Assembly: GCF_008831285.2 (NCBI RefSeq)
Contig: NC_045151.1
Coordinates: 431,544-491,543 of the forward strand
Reading direction: 5' to 3'
DNA: 60,000 nt
From: Nymphaea colorata
Lineage: Eukaryota > Streptophyta > Magnoliopsida > Nymphaeales > Nymphaeaceae
Below, piece after piece: positions 48,542 to 59,474 of this stretch. The notes beneath the pieces were generated by a model. That model ran no database searches. It saw nothing but the letters and a program-made list of their open reading frames with translations, and was not told the origin of the DNA. Position 1 is the first letter of the stretch; every line of letters starts with the position of its first letter. Made by a program: the position numbers and the translations under genes.

Positions 48542-51221
48542 AGGAAAAAAAATCCTAACTTTGATATATATTGGACCTTATTATTTCCATTCGTATTAAA
48601 GAGATGGCATTAAGCTTCCCAAAAGTAAGGGGATGTAACTGGAAAACGTGGGGAACCTGAAGTTTACTTTGGAAGTATATTAATTGCAAGGGAACAATTC
48701 GAGAACACCATCGCCAGAAGAAAAATATGTGGCCGTAACCAAACCCGTCGCTAATTTATGGTTTTTTAGTATTATTGCAAGGAGAATGAAAAGAAATGAT
48801 ATGTACATTATTCAGCAATAAAGTCAATTGAATAGTCTTGGGTAGCAAATTGAGTGCCTCACCTTTTCATTGAAGAACATTGGCTGTGCCTGTATATGCC
48901 AAAGTTGGCCAAAAAACCTGCATGGCAAAACTTTAAAACAAAAAACAAGCAAGTTGAATATCAAAACTACACACTTGTTGGCATGGTTAAGGGATTCACC
49001 AACTTCTCGGTCCACCTTATCTTTGCACAGTAGATTTGATACCTAAAATCTTTAAGTCACATGGGTGCGGGTGCAGGTGTGCATAGGAATAGGTAAGAGC
49101 CCCCAATATATCCAACTTTTAAGGATTTAGCCATTTTAGAAAATGAGGGTAGAAAATGAGGGTGTAGGGCCATGGCAGCGTATATATATATATATATACT
49201 AATGCATGACCCACAAAATTGAGATAAAAAACAACTCATAACTCATAAGTTTTTACGTAATGCATCAAACAGCATAATTTATATGATCAATCGTTCATAT
49301 ATAATTCCACTAAATTAATGCTGCAGACAAAGACAATATAAAATGAAAGATCGATCCTTTCATTTAAATTTTGGATTGAACTAAAGTCTTGTTCCTTGAC
49401 CTCCGAAGGCTTATTGTTTGCAAAGGTTCCTGCTCCCAAAAGAAACCCTCTCTCTCTCTTTCTCTGTCTCATTTTTTTGATATTAATCCAAAAAACATAC
49501 TGAATAGGACAAGAATATTCCTGATTAGAATTTCTTGCACTCTTGATGTTCAACTGTATCCTTCATGTAATACTTCAGTGATATGGAAACTATGGCAAAT
49601 TTGAAATCATGCTGCCCTTTTGAAACAAGATATGGCGCAACAAAGAGGTGAATGTGACAAAGCAAGCATGCAGGGAGACTTAAATGAACTTAACCTCTTC
49701 AAAAGACAAGATTCCTTCCTTGCTGTGGTGACAAACTAGTACTGGATTTGTTTCTGAAGACGACAACTTATGAGAATGCCATCACCAGTCGAACTGTTGA
49801 GATCAAGCATTATATGTTAGTGGCGGTAGAGATGGCCAACGACTGTCCAATCAGGGGCAGCTGGAAAGTAGAAGATGCAGTCTTGGAGGGCTGGCTGCAG
49901 AGAAAATGGATAGAATTCCAGTCCAACGTATTCATGGCTGCTTGCTGGAAGCAATGACATGCTTGGTTGGGGCACCTTCAATTCTACGCTGTTTTCTTCT
50001 GCGGCAATAAATTCAACAACAACAACAAAGCATTAGGGGATTTCACAATGGAATTCACAATATGATATATATAAGTTATTGCCCAATTCCATTGCTACCT
50101 AACTTTTATCCCTTTGGAGCCCACCAAAGGGACATGGTGAAGCAAGAAATTAAAATCGATCCTTAATTGCATACTACCAAATGAATGTGTACCTTTCACC
50201 GGGTAAAATTGTGAATCTGACATAATCCAAGTGGTAATAAATGGTAATAGTTGCATAAAGTTTTGAAAACTTGCTTGCCATTCACACAATTTGATTCTGA
50301 TAATCACATACAGAAATTTTGATTGGAGATTCAATTAAAACCTGAGATGACTGAGAGACGTTTCTGCCATTAATGAAGAGGATAGTGAAAGTAAATCTGT
50401 CAGAAAATAAATATGTAAGCAAAGATGGAAAAAGTGAAGTGAACAAGAAGTAGATCTGATGTTAAGAGTTGTGCAGTTTAGATGATGTACTTTCAGAAAC
50501 TGCCGGTAAAGCATTCTGTCCTAACAGTGTTGTGTAGAACATTCATAGCTATGTGTTTGGTGGAAGATGAGGGTTTTGCATGAAAGGGGTAGAGTAAGAT
50601 TTTACAGCCAAGGATGACTTGCCTATGCTTCATATATTATGGCAACAGAAAGGTTATGTTTGCTACATGAACTGTCTCCTGCTTCTCATGTCAAGACTTT
50701 TTCGTTTTTTCTTTCTCTTGACTAGCTTCAATTAGGCTTCTTCAGTTTCGAACTGAACATTGACACAGTTGAACAACTACCAACGTGCACACACACACAC
50801 ACACACATGTGTGAACATGTGTGTATTCTACAAGCTTTGACAAAGAAACGTGAATATTTGAGGATCCTATCTTACCTGCACAACCCCATTGGGGTTTTGT
50901 TTTCTGTAGTTAAACTGCGAACATTCTTTTATAAAGTTGACTGGATGGTTGTGAGATAGAAACTAGTCCTTTTTTGTAGCAGTAACTCAAAAAGGGCGGA
51001 TGAACACTAAATAATACCTATGTTGCATATATGAACCATAAGAAATCTGGGTTTTCAATATCAATTAGTATCACGCTGAATCGCCAACATGCATTGCATC
51101 AGCCTTCTAGGTTCACACCGATCTCGATATCTTATATACCTCCTTACTTTCAAATTATTTTAGGCCAGTGTTTTTATACAAAATGACAGAACAGACTGAT
51201 TTTCCACCACCCAATATGGCT
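48542..51221. other. Intergenic, no gene seen
   Basis: No gene is supported. (TA)n at about 49181, (CA)n at about 50787. An ORF at 49748-49957 (+) is not AT-biased but has no recognisable domain. Confidence 0.5.
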
Positions 51222-51226
51222 CATTC

Positions 51227-51447
51227 TGTAGGATGACTGCCGAAACTGTTAGAACTTTGAAAATAAAATCTTCTTTATTAGTCAAGATATTGTTTCCAAT
51301 TCTGTTGTAACAGAGAATCCGTTGTAACTTTATATCCCTAATTTCTTGCTACTGTGTATATTAAGATAGAAAGTTGTCAATAACAATGCATAGAACATAC
51401 GATTCTTCCTCTTGAGCATCTTCTTCTTTCTTACTGTTAATTTCACA
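51227..51447 (+). repeat. Left LTR of the copia element (221 bp)
   Basis: It begins TGTAGGATGACTGCCGAAAC and ends TTAATTTCACA, next to the primer site. Compared with the right LTR it has eight substitutions and lacks one CTT unit near its 3' end. Confidence 0.97.
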
Positions 51448-51459
51448 TGGTATCAGAGC
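51448..51459 (+). promoter_or_regulatory. Primer-binding site
   Basis: TGGTATCAGAGC directly follows the left LTR. It is the primer site commonly found in plant copia elements, complementary to the 3' end (or part) of initiator tRNA-Met. Confidence 0.92.
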
Positions 51460-51532
51460 ACCCACACCTCTTGTTTCTCTGCATTGTGCCTTGTTCTTCA
51501 TTCTGCTGTGCCCTGTTTTTCATCCTGCTCTC

Positions 51533-52417
51533 ATGGCTACCGCATCGGGCGTTCATAATAATGGTGATGATCAAATTGAAGCCAACACGTCACCCTTTCT
51601 CCTGCACCACTCGGATAATCCTGGTGCTATCCTTGTGACCAGTCCTTTAGTCGGTGACAACTATTAAACATGGTAGAGAGCAATGAAGATGGCCTTAAGT
51701 GCAAAGAACAAATTTGGGTTCGTTGATGGTTCCATTCCCAAACCTCCGCTAAACAGTCCATACCATAAAGCTTGGATCCGCTGCAATGATCTGGTACATT
51801 CATGGCTTCTCAACTCACTCTCAAAGGAAATCGCTAACAGCGTTATCTATGCCAATGAAGCTCGTGAGGTATGGAATGACCTACAAGATCATTTTTCTCA
51901 AGGTAATGCTTCTCGTATTTACCAATTGAAGAAGATGGTTTCTGATCTACGACAAGAGCAATGCTCCTTACCAAATTATTTTACTCATCTAAAGACTTTA
52001 TGGGATGAAATTGCTTCATATTCTACTATCCTTACATGCTCTTGTGGTGCTTTTAAAGAGTTCAATTTCTGTCAAGATCGTGAGAAAGTGTATCAATTTT
52101 TTATGGGACTCAATGAATCGTATGACAACATTAGAAGCCAGATTCTTGCCGTAGATCCATTACCCAATATTAACAAGGTTTACTCCCTTGTGCTGCAAGA
52201 GGAAACTCGATGACTCTTAAGTTCTGAAAATACTGCGTTAGCAGTAAACTCGCTACCTTCTTATAACAAAAACTTTCAGCCAAGAGGACAGCAGTACACT
52301 AGAAACAGGCCACGTCCAAAATGTGACCATTGTGGACAACTTGGTCATATCCAAGCACGCTCTTATGCATTACATGGCTACCCGCCTAACCATCCAAAAT
52401 CTAAAGCTTCACCTGAA
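51533..52417 (+). pseudogene. copia gag, broken
   Basis: The reading frame starts at an ATG at 51533 (MATASGVHNNG) and is interrupted by TAA at 51665-51667 and TAG at 51674-51676, three codons apart, then by TGA at 52211-52213. The long clear part (51683-52210) is a UBN2-type gag domain (AWIRCNDLVHSWLLNSLS, VWNDLQDHFSQGNASRIYQL). A nucleocapsid zinc knuckle follows at 52322-52363 ([13 protein letters not shown]), but its last Cys is replaced by Ser. The frame is continuous with pol, as usual for copia. Stops are read directly; loss of function is inferred. Confidence 0.93.
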
Positions 52418-55400
52418 ATGGCTAAAGGCGGACACACTAAAAATGGATCCTCGGCAAATGTCACTACTGCTGCAACAGTTCTCTCCCAACTGACTGAAGA
52501 TCAACTCAGCAAATTAACGGCATGGCTTAGTGCTGATGATAAACCTACTGCCGCAAACGTTGCAAGTAAGCATACACTCAATTTCTCCAATCATTTACCA
52601 TGGATTATTGATACCGGAGCCTCAGACCATATGACCCCCCAACTTCATTTGATGTCCAATGTCATTCCTCTACCCAAAGTGTGTCTTATTAATCTTCCAA
52701 ATGGTCAGCAACTTTCAGCTACTCATACAGGAACCATTAAACTCCAGCCGAATCTCATACTTATAGACGTCCTTTACATACCAGAATTTAAATACAATCT
52801 ATTGTCAATTCCTAAACTCACTAAAACCACTGACTATGCTGCTGTTTTTCTCTCATCTTGCTGTCTCTTTCAAGACCGTTTGTCGAAGAGGCTGATTGGA
52901 GTGGGTAGCTTATGTGGCGGATTGTACCATCTACGATTACCGGCCAGTTCTCATGCTTTTTATGTTTCTTCTCATAATAAATCTCATGTTTGGCATATGA
53001 GACTTGGACACCCGTCGTTTGACAAAACTCAATCTTTGAATTCTGGTATTCTTATTTCCAAACATGAATTTCTATGTGATGCTTGTCATAAAGTTAAGTT
53101 CTCCCACTTGCCCTTTTCTCATAGTAGTAGTAGAGCAAGTTTCTCATTTGCATTGCTTCACTGTGATATTTGGGGAGAATATGCCACGCCCTCACATATT
53201 GGAGCACACTACTTCCTCACTATAGTTGATGATTTCTCTCTTGCAACTTGGGTCTTCTTGATGCGCTTTAAGTCTGAAACCTTTTCTTGTTTCACTCGGT
53301 TCCATGCCATGGTAGAAAACCAATTTCATACCAAAATTAAATGTCTTCGAAGTGATAATGGTTCAGAATTTATCACAAATAATATGCAAGAATTTCTTTA
53401 TATACATGGGATAGAACACCAAACTTCATGTGTTGCGACACCGCAACAAAATGAAAGAGTTGAAAGAAAACATCGTCACTTACTTGAAGTCGCCCGAGCG
53501 CTTCGTTTTCATGCACACCTACCTATTAAATTTTGGGGCGAATGCATTTTAATAGCCACATTCTTGATTAATTGTCTCCCATCCCCTATTTTGAATAATA
53601 AATCTCCTTTTGAACTATTGTTTTATAAAAAGCCCATCTATGAAGATTTGCGTGTTTTTGGATGTCTATGTTATGCTCGAAATATGAGTGCACACCGAGA
53701 TAAATTTACCACACATGCATATAGATGCATTTTTGTAGGATATCCTTCAAATAAAAAAGGATATAAAGTCTACAATCTTGACTCCAAAGAAATTTTTATA
53801 AGTCGTGATGTGGTATTTTATGAAGACCGGTTCCCATTCCAATTTCAAAATGATGATGGTTTGAACTCACCTGTGCTGCCAACACCACAAGAAGACTATG
53901 TGAGTGAAGAAAGTGACTCTCCAATTGTAAGTGCGCATGAGCCAGTTCCACCAATGTCGCCACCCATTCCACCTACCCATCTCGTTTCTACTGAACCAGT
54001 CAATCATCATAATTCTTCCATCTCATCCCAACCTGAACCCACCATACGAAAATCAAGTCGCCCAAGACACCCACCTTCCTATCTCAATCAGTATGTGTGC
54101 TCAAACGTGATGGTATCAGATTCGACGCCTAAGGATCCTCACTCCATGACGCCATCTTCAGGTACACGGTATCTCATTCAGAATTATCTTTACCATTCTA
54201 AGTTTTCCCCACCACACTTTGCTTTTTTGACCTCTATTTTGAGTGATGTTGAACCTAGCTCGTATGCGGAAGCGGTGCAACATCAACACTGGTGCCAAGC
54301 TATGGCTGATGAGATCCATGCTCTCCAACAAAATACCACTTGGTCTCTTACTACCCTACCTCCAAATAAAAACCCAATTGGATGTCGTTGGGTATATAAA
54401 GTCAAACAAAGGTCTGATGGTACCATTGAACGCTACAAAGCCCGACTTGTAGCAAAAGGGTATACTCAAATTGAGGGTGTCGATTTTCATGAGACTTTTG
54501 CTCTAGTCGCCAAGCTTACTACCATGAGGACTTTACTTGCGGTTGCTGCCACTCGTCAATGGCCCCTATATCAAATGGATGTTAGTAATGCATTCATACA
54601 TGGGGATCTGCACGAAGAAGTTTATATGACCATTCCTCCAGGCCTTCTTCGTGAGGGGGAGTATTTCAGTACTACTGTTTGTCGCCTCCATAAGTCCACG
54701 TAACTGGTTTCACAAGCTCGTGACTGCCCTTAAGGATGCTCATTTTATTCAATCCAATGCAGATTACACATTATTCACTCGGCACTCTGGAAATCAGTTT
54801 ATTGCTATCCTAGTATATGTGGATGATCTTATTATTACAGGAAATGATGAGCATGGTATTTCTTCAATCAAGATCTTTTTACACTCCAGATTCCATATAA
54901 AAGATCTAGGAAATCTCAAGTATTTCCTAGGAATTGAGGTTGCTCGAGCGCCATCCGGGATATTTTTAAATCAAAGAAAGTATGCATTGGAGATTCTTTC
55001 TTACGCTGGTCTATTAGGAGCAAAACCAGCCGAGTTTCCTATGGATCAAAAACTGAAACTAACTCCAGATGAAGGTGAACCGATTAAAGATCCAGCTTTG
55101 TATCGAAGGTTAGTAGGGTGCTTGATCTATTTGACCATTACTCATCCAGAGATAACATATTCAATTCATACGTTAAGTCAATTCATGCAATCACCACGAC
55201 TTCCACATTATGAAGCAGCTCTTCGCATACTAAGATACTTAAAATCATCTCTTGGAAAAGGTATCTTTCTATCATCATCTACTGAAATGCAGTTAAGAGC
55301 GTATTGTGATTCTGATTGGGCGAGTTGTCCTTCAAGTCGGAAATCAGTAAGTGGTTTTGTGGTTTTTCTTGGCAAAAGTCCAATCTCATGGAAGTCAAAG

Positions 55401-55769
55401 AAGCAAACCACCGTAGCCAGATCATCCACAGAAGCGGAATATCGAGCGATGGCTACTGCTGCATGCGAAATTGTATGGTTGAAGGCACTATTAGAGGATT
55501 TGGATGTATACCATCACAAACCAATAAGTCTATATTGTGACAATCAAGCAGCCTTGTATATCTCCAAAAATCCAGTTTTTCATGAACGAACAAAATTTTT
55601 TATATAGAACTGATTGTCATTTTGTTTGAGAGAAGGTTCAACAGAAAATAATTCAACCTCAGCATGTATCCACGTCATTGCTGATATTTTTACAAAACCA
55701 TTGGGCAGAGATATGTTTCAAAGCTTGAAGGCCAAGTTGGGTGTCACAGATCTGCACACTCCAACTTGA
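52418..55769 (+). pseudogene. copia pol, broken by a deletion in RT and stops in RNase H
   Basis: Protease: DTG at 52610 ([10 protein letters not shown]). Integrase: HHCC zinc site (H193, H198, C220, C223, numbered from 52418) and D250-D313-E349; the family's QQNG is QQNE here. Reverse transcriptase: GCRWVYKVK, then MDVSNAF (Asp at 54578) before the frame ends at 54703 (TAA). The +1 frame continues from SPRNWFHKL with YVDD at 54816-54827. By family comparison about 23 bp, covering the conserved LYGLKQA segment, is missing. RNase H has YCDSDWA, STEAEYRAM and YCDNQAAL, then stops at 55605-55607 and 55611-55613 in place of the KHIEIDCHF region. The same frame reopens to a TGA at 55767-55769. The tail (ADIFTKPLG) is typical. 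Confidence 0.95.
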
Positions 55770-55776
55770 GGGGGAG
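55765..55776 (+). promoter_or_regulatory. Polypurine tract
   Basis: CTTGAGGGGGAG sits directly before the right LTR, where second-strand DNA synthesis would be primed. The pol frame ends within it. Confidence 0.9.
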
Positions 55777-56000
55777 TGTAGGATGACTGCCGAAACCGTT
55801 CGAATTTTGAAAATAAAATCTTTTTTATTAGTCAAGATATTGTTTCCAATTCTGTTGTAACAGAGAATCCGTTGTAACTCCATATCCCTAATTTCTTGCT
55901 ACTGTGTATATTAAGATAGAAAGTTGTCAATAACAATGCACAGAACATACGATTCTTCCTCTTGAGCCTCTTCTTCTTCTTTCTTACTGTTAATTTCACA
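55777..56000 (+). repeat. Right LTR of the copia element (224 bp)
   Basis: It begins TGTAGGATGACTGCCGAAAC and ends TTAATTTCACA. Eight substitutions and one extra CTT unit relative to the left LTR. Confidence 0.97.
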
Positions 56001-56225
56001 CATTCAGCCTCATTCTCTGTATCATTTTGTAAAATATTCAATTCTGATACCAACTACATTGCTTGAGACATTAGATGACTTGTCCCAGCCAACACAGACC
56101 ACACTGTTGGGGTACAACAACTGAGACAAATTGTTCTTCACATGAAAAGTTTCAGGCATTATGGAGAGAAAAAGATTAATCTATTTGCCCTTTCTTCCTA
56201 TCTCTGCTGGGGATCTATGACAGGA

Positions 56226-56679
56226 AGGGATGTCAACGGATCGGATTCGGATCAGATACATCTTTAATCATATCCGCTTTTTCGGATATTCATATATTCG
56301 GATTCGGATTCGGATTCGAATTCGAATAAAGCAAAGTCATATCTGAATCCGAATCCGAAATCCGATTTTACAATCCGAATCCGATCCGAATCCGATTTTT
56401 ATATTTATATCTGAATCCGAATCCGAATTTTGAACCGGATTTTGCCATTTTTCAAGTATTAGATAGAGGATATTTGTCTAAAAATGAATCCGATCCGACT
56501 CCGTATCCGAATCCGATCTGATATTCATGTATATCCGAATCCGAATCCGATCGGATGTCATTTATTAAATCTGAATCCAATCTGATTTCTTAATCGGATA
56601 TTAAATTTTTATCCATATCCGATTTTTTTGGATCGGATCGGTCGGATATCCGATTCAAATCGAATATATTGACATCCCT
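56226..56679. mobile_element. AGGGATGTCAA-type TIR element with CCGAAT arrays
   Basis: The ends AGGGATGTCAACGG and TTGACATCCCT are inverted. The interior is made almost entirely of GGATTCGGATTCGGATTCG-type arrays in both orientations, so it can fold on itself in many ways. The flanks hold ATGACAGGAAGG and ATGACATGAAGG, close to a target duplication but offset by a few bases, so it is not assigned. No ORF. Confidence 0.72.
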
Positions 56680-58220
56680 AATGACATGAAGGAAATAAGG
56701 TGCTTATATGCATCTAAATCACCTAATAAGAAGCCAGCTTGCTAATACGATGCAACATTGCTGTCCATCTCTACAAGCCCATACGGGGACGTGAATATGT
56801 CCAGCTAGGGCAGATTAGGGACTCAGGCTGCCCATATTGCAACCCACATGCCGGTCCTCCTGAGAGACATAAATGCTAGTGTATCCACAGCGTAAGTTTC
56901 GATGGAGTAAGCAGAAAAGGAGAAAACACTCTCGAATGATAATGTACCCACGATGCAAATTGATGGAGCAAGCAAAAAAGAAGAAAACCCCCTTCCACAG
57001 ATGGTAAGCAGAAAGAAAAACCCTCTCCCACCATCGTCATTGCACTAGAACAGGGTAGAGAGAGAGATATACCTACCTTCGATGGAAAAGAGGAACTACC
57101 GGCGGCGACGTCATTAATGAGAAGCACAAAGCTGAGAAAGTCATATTTAGATCTTCAGTGCCATCCAAGAACAAACTCTCCCAACATATAACATTTTTTT
57201 CTATAATATTCGATATTTGATTCCATTCATGAAAAGAGCAAGGAATTCAGCAACCGGCCTTGAAGAAATGCAGGCTTGACCGACTCTTTTGTTGTTGATT
57301 TAGAATGTTCTCTATGATCACTGGCGATCTAGCTTCAAAAGAATGATTTGGAGCCCTTAAGGACATTTTATTACTGTTGAACGAACATGCCCTAAAGATT
57401 CTTTAAAGTAGACTCATGAAAACAGTAACAAACTTTTCTATTGAAAAATTAAATAACAACCACAACCCAATTCCAAAAATTTCAATTTTTTAAGCCTTTC
57501 TTATGTAAACATTTTCGACGTTGCATTGCATAAGGCATAGGTGCCACACATTCCTTATGCCAAGAGGGGAAAACAATGCCCGAGTTGATGTATAGCACAT
57601 CATTTCAACCAAACATTGATATCGATGCAGCCTTTGGATCCTAGAGGCAGAGGGAATAGAAAGAGACTTAGCTCCTGTTCGGGCAATGTGATTTTGCAAA
57701 ACTAAGTAGTGGTCACCGAGTGGCCTTGAACCTCAAATTCAAAAATCAGATTTTCTGAGACGTAACAAACAAAGGGGTTGAGATATGTAGATTCAGAGTT
57801 CATATGTGGACCTAAGAACTGTGTGGAAAGCCTTTGCTTGGATCCCTGAGAGAGAGAGAGAGAGAGCTATGGCTGATATGGAGTGGATCCATGAGAGCCT
57901 GGTAGATCCAAATGCATCGGCCACGTCCAAGAACTGGTTCTGGGAGGGAAACGTAGGTTGTACCTAAGAGGCCATTTGATAGTTGGTGAATATTAGTGTC
58001 TGTTTTATGAATCGGCTCTAAAGATTGGAGAAATTCATAAAACATTAGAACTATGTGTTCATGAATCTGTCTTAATTAAGGACTCGTGAAAGGCAAAAAC
58101 ATAGGTGAGAACCTCACTCACTTGAGGAACATTCAAGGGTGGCACGAGTTCGTTTCTTCAAAGGGCACTGCAGAGCTAGTTGGGTTTTCAGACGGTAGAC
58201 CATTTGGATAGTTTATTTTG
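56680..58220. other. Intergenic, no gene seen
   Basis: A locally repeated purine-rich word (GGAG(T/C)AAGCA(G/A)AAAAG(G/A)AG) occurs at about 56906 and 56965. (GA)n at about 57847. A 'TTCATGAATCTGTC' dispersed repeat piece at 57970-58085. The opposed minus-strand ORFs have no domain. Confidence 0.45.
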
Positions 58221-58392
58221 AAAAAAGGAGAGCTGGCCGGGCCTTCGCCCCTCCCTAAAAAAAAAAAAATCTACATGTAAATTTAGAAAAAAAATTATTT
58301 TTCTTATCTAAAAATTTTAAAAATTATATTTCAACCCTTGTCAAAAGTTTGAAACTATAATTCGGTCCCCGAAAAACTTCTGGGCTACATGC
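58221..58392 (-). mobile_element. hAT-like MITE relative, reverse orientation
   Basis: Read on the minus strand it carries CAGAAGTTTTTCGGGGACCG, ATTATAGTTTCAAACTTTTG and then poly-T and GGGAGGGGCGAAGGCCC, the order seen in the 23792 copy. A second, more diverged reversed piece follows at about 58393-58500. No target duplication is resolved. Confidence 0.5.
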
Positions 58393-58500
58393 AAATAGCC
58401 TTATTTATATATTAATACGTGAATAATTTTTGCTGAGGGTGCCACTTCAAGTTTCAAATTTGCATTACTAATGCTTCTTAGTTAAAAATTTTTGCCGATC

Positions 58501-59393
58501 ACCTCGAATCTTAGATCCGAGTCATCGAACAAATTAACCTTTAGGAATCCAAATATTTAAGGAACTTGGAAGTTTAATTTGCTTCAGATCAAGAATTTTT
58601 ACCACCATTAATAACACGAATGAAAGGTTACCAAGGTCTGGTGCATATGCTTCACAATCCAAAGACAATTGATAAAACGTGACCCTAACATAATTTACCA
58701 GTCATCGGATCCAGCGCCGCATCTAAAATATGAGACTGAAGAATATAAGCAACACAGTATAATATCAGTCATTTAATTGATATAATTTAAGTAACTCACA
58801 AGTGGCGTTGTATAAAATAAAGATAGTAACAAATAATGTCCCAAAATGTATTGCAAGCTTCAGGTTTGGTTGATCAAATCTTGTAACTCATTTGGTAGAA
58901 AATATGTGATTTTTTAGTAATAAAAAAAATGTTATCTAGGGGTTCATACTGCACCACAAATTCGGTGATTAGGAATCAGATTTTTTTTTTTTCATAAAAC
59001 CTTTTCAAACAAAAGTACAGCTATAAATAAGGAACATATTTTCAGTATTTTGAACAATTCAAAATGTACTGAACTGTTGCTTTTTGACATGTTCAGATTT
59101 ACTAAAGCCCTAAAAATTGAAAGAAAAATAATTTTTTTTTTGCACAAACCTGGTTAGCCAATGCCCTAAATGCCGGATTAGCCGTATCCGTTTTCCGATA
59201 CGGTGTAGGGTTGTAAGGGCCAACGCGTCTCGGTCCGTGTTCGTGACTTTCAATTAATTTTTCCTAAAAAAATTAAAGAACAAATTTTTAGTAGTATCTT
59301 ATTACGCCTACGTGGAGTCCTGCAAATTTCTCATCTAAGATTTTTTTTTCATTTTTGCCCTGGGGATCGTAAAATATTTCCAAGCTGCCCTAA
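58501..59393. other. Upstream flank of the histone-fold gene
   Basis: AT-rich with poly-T tracts at about 58980 and 59133. At 59180-59202 CCGTATC and GATACGG form a 7-bp stem around a short loop; related words occur at 41255-41300. No ORF with a domain. Confidence 0.45.
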
Positions 59394-59398
59394 TTTTG

Positions 59399-59406
59399 GC
59401 GGGAAA
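59399..59406 (-). promoter_or_regulatory. E2F-type binding site
   Basis: TTTTGGCGGGAAA (59394-59406) contains, on the minus strand, TTTCCCGC, a perfect match to the plant E2F consensus (WTTSSCSS). It lies 69 nt before the ATG of the histone-fold gene. S-phase genes in plants commonly carry such sites close to their start, which fits a DNA polymerase epsilon subunit. Binding is inferred. Confidence 0.6.
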
Positions 59407-59474
59407 TCTTTCAAGGCCCTTAAAATGGAGAGAGTGAGAGTGAAAAAATTAGGGCAAATTTTCCATCAGCAGAA

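Larger units (their letters stand above)
51227..56000 (+). mobile_element. Ty1/copia LTR retrotransposon, full length, defective
   Basis: It is 4774 bp, bounded by direct LTRs that begin TG and end CA, and by a 5-bp target duplication CATTC (51222-51226 and 56001-56005). The order gag - protease - integrase - reverse transcriptase - RNase H is that of copia elements. Coding capacity is lost through at least five in-frame stops and one deletion/frameshift. LTR divergence is 8 substitutions over 221 aligned sites plus one 3-bp indel, so the insertion is young compared with most repeats here. It can only have moved with proteins supplied by a relative, or was damaged after insertion. Confidence 0.97.
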
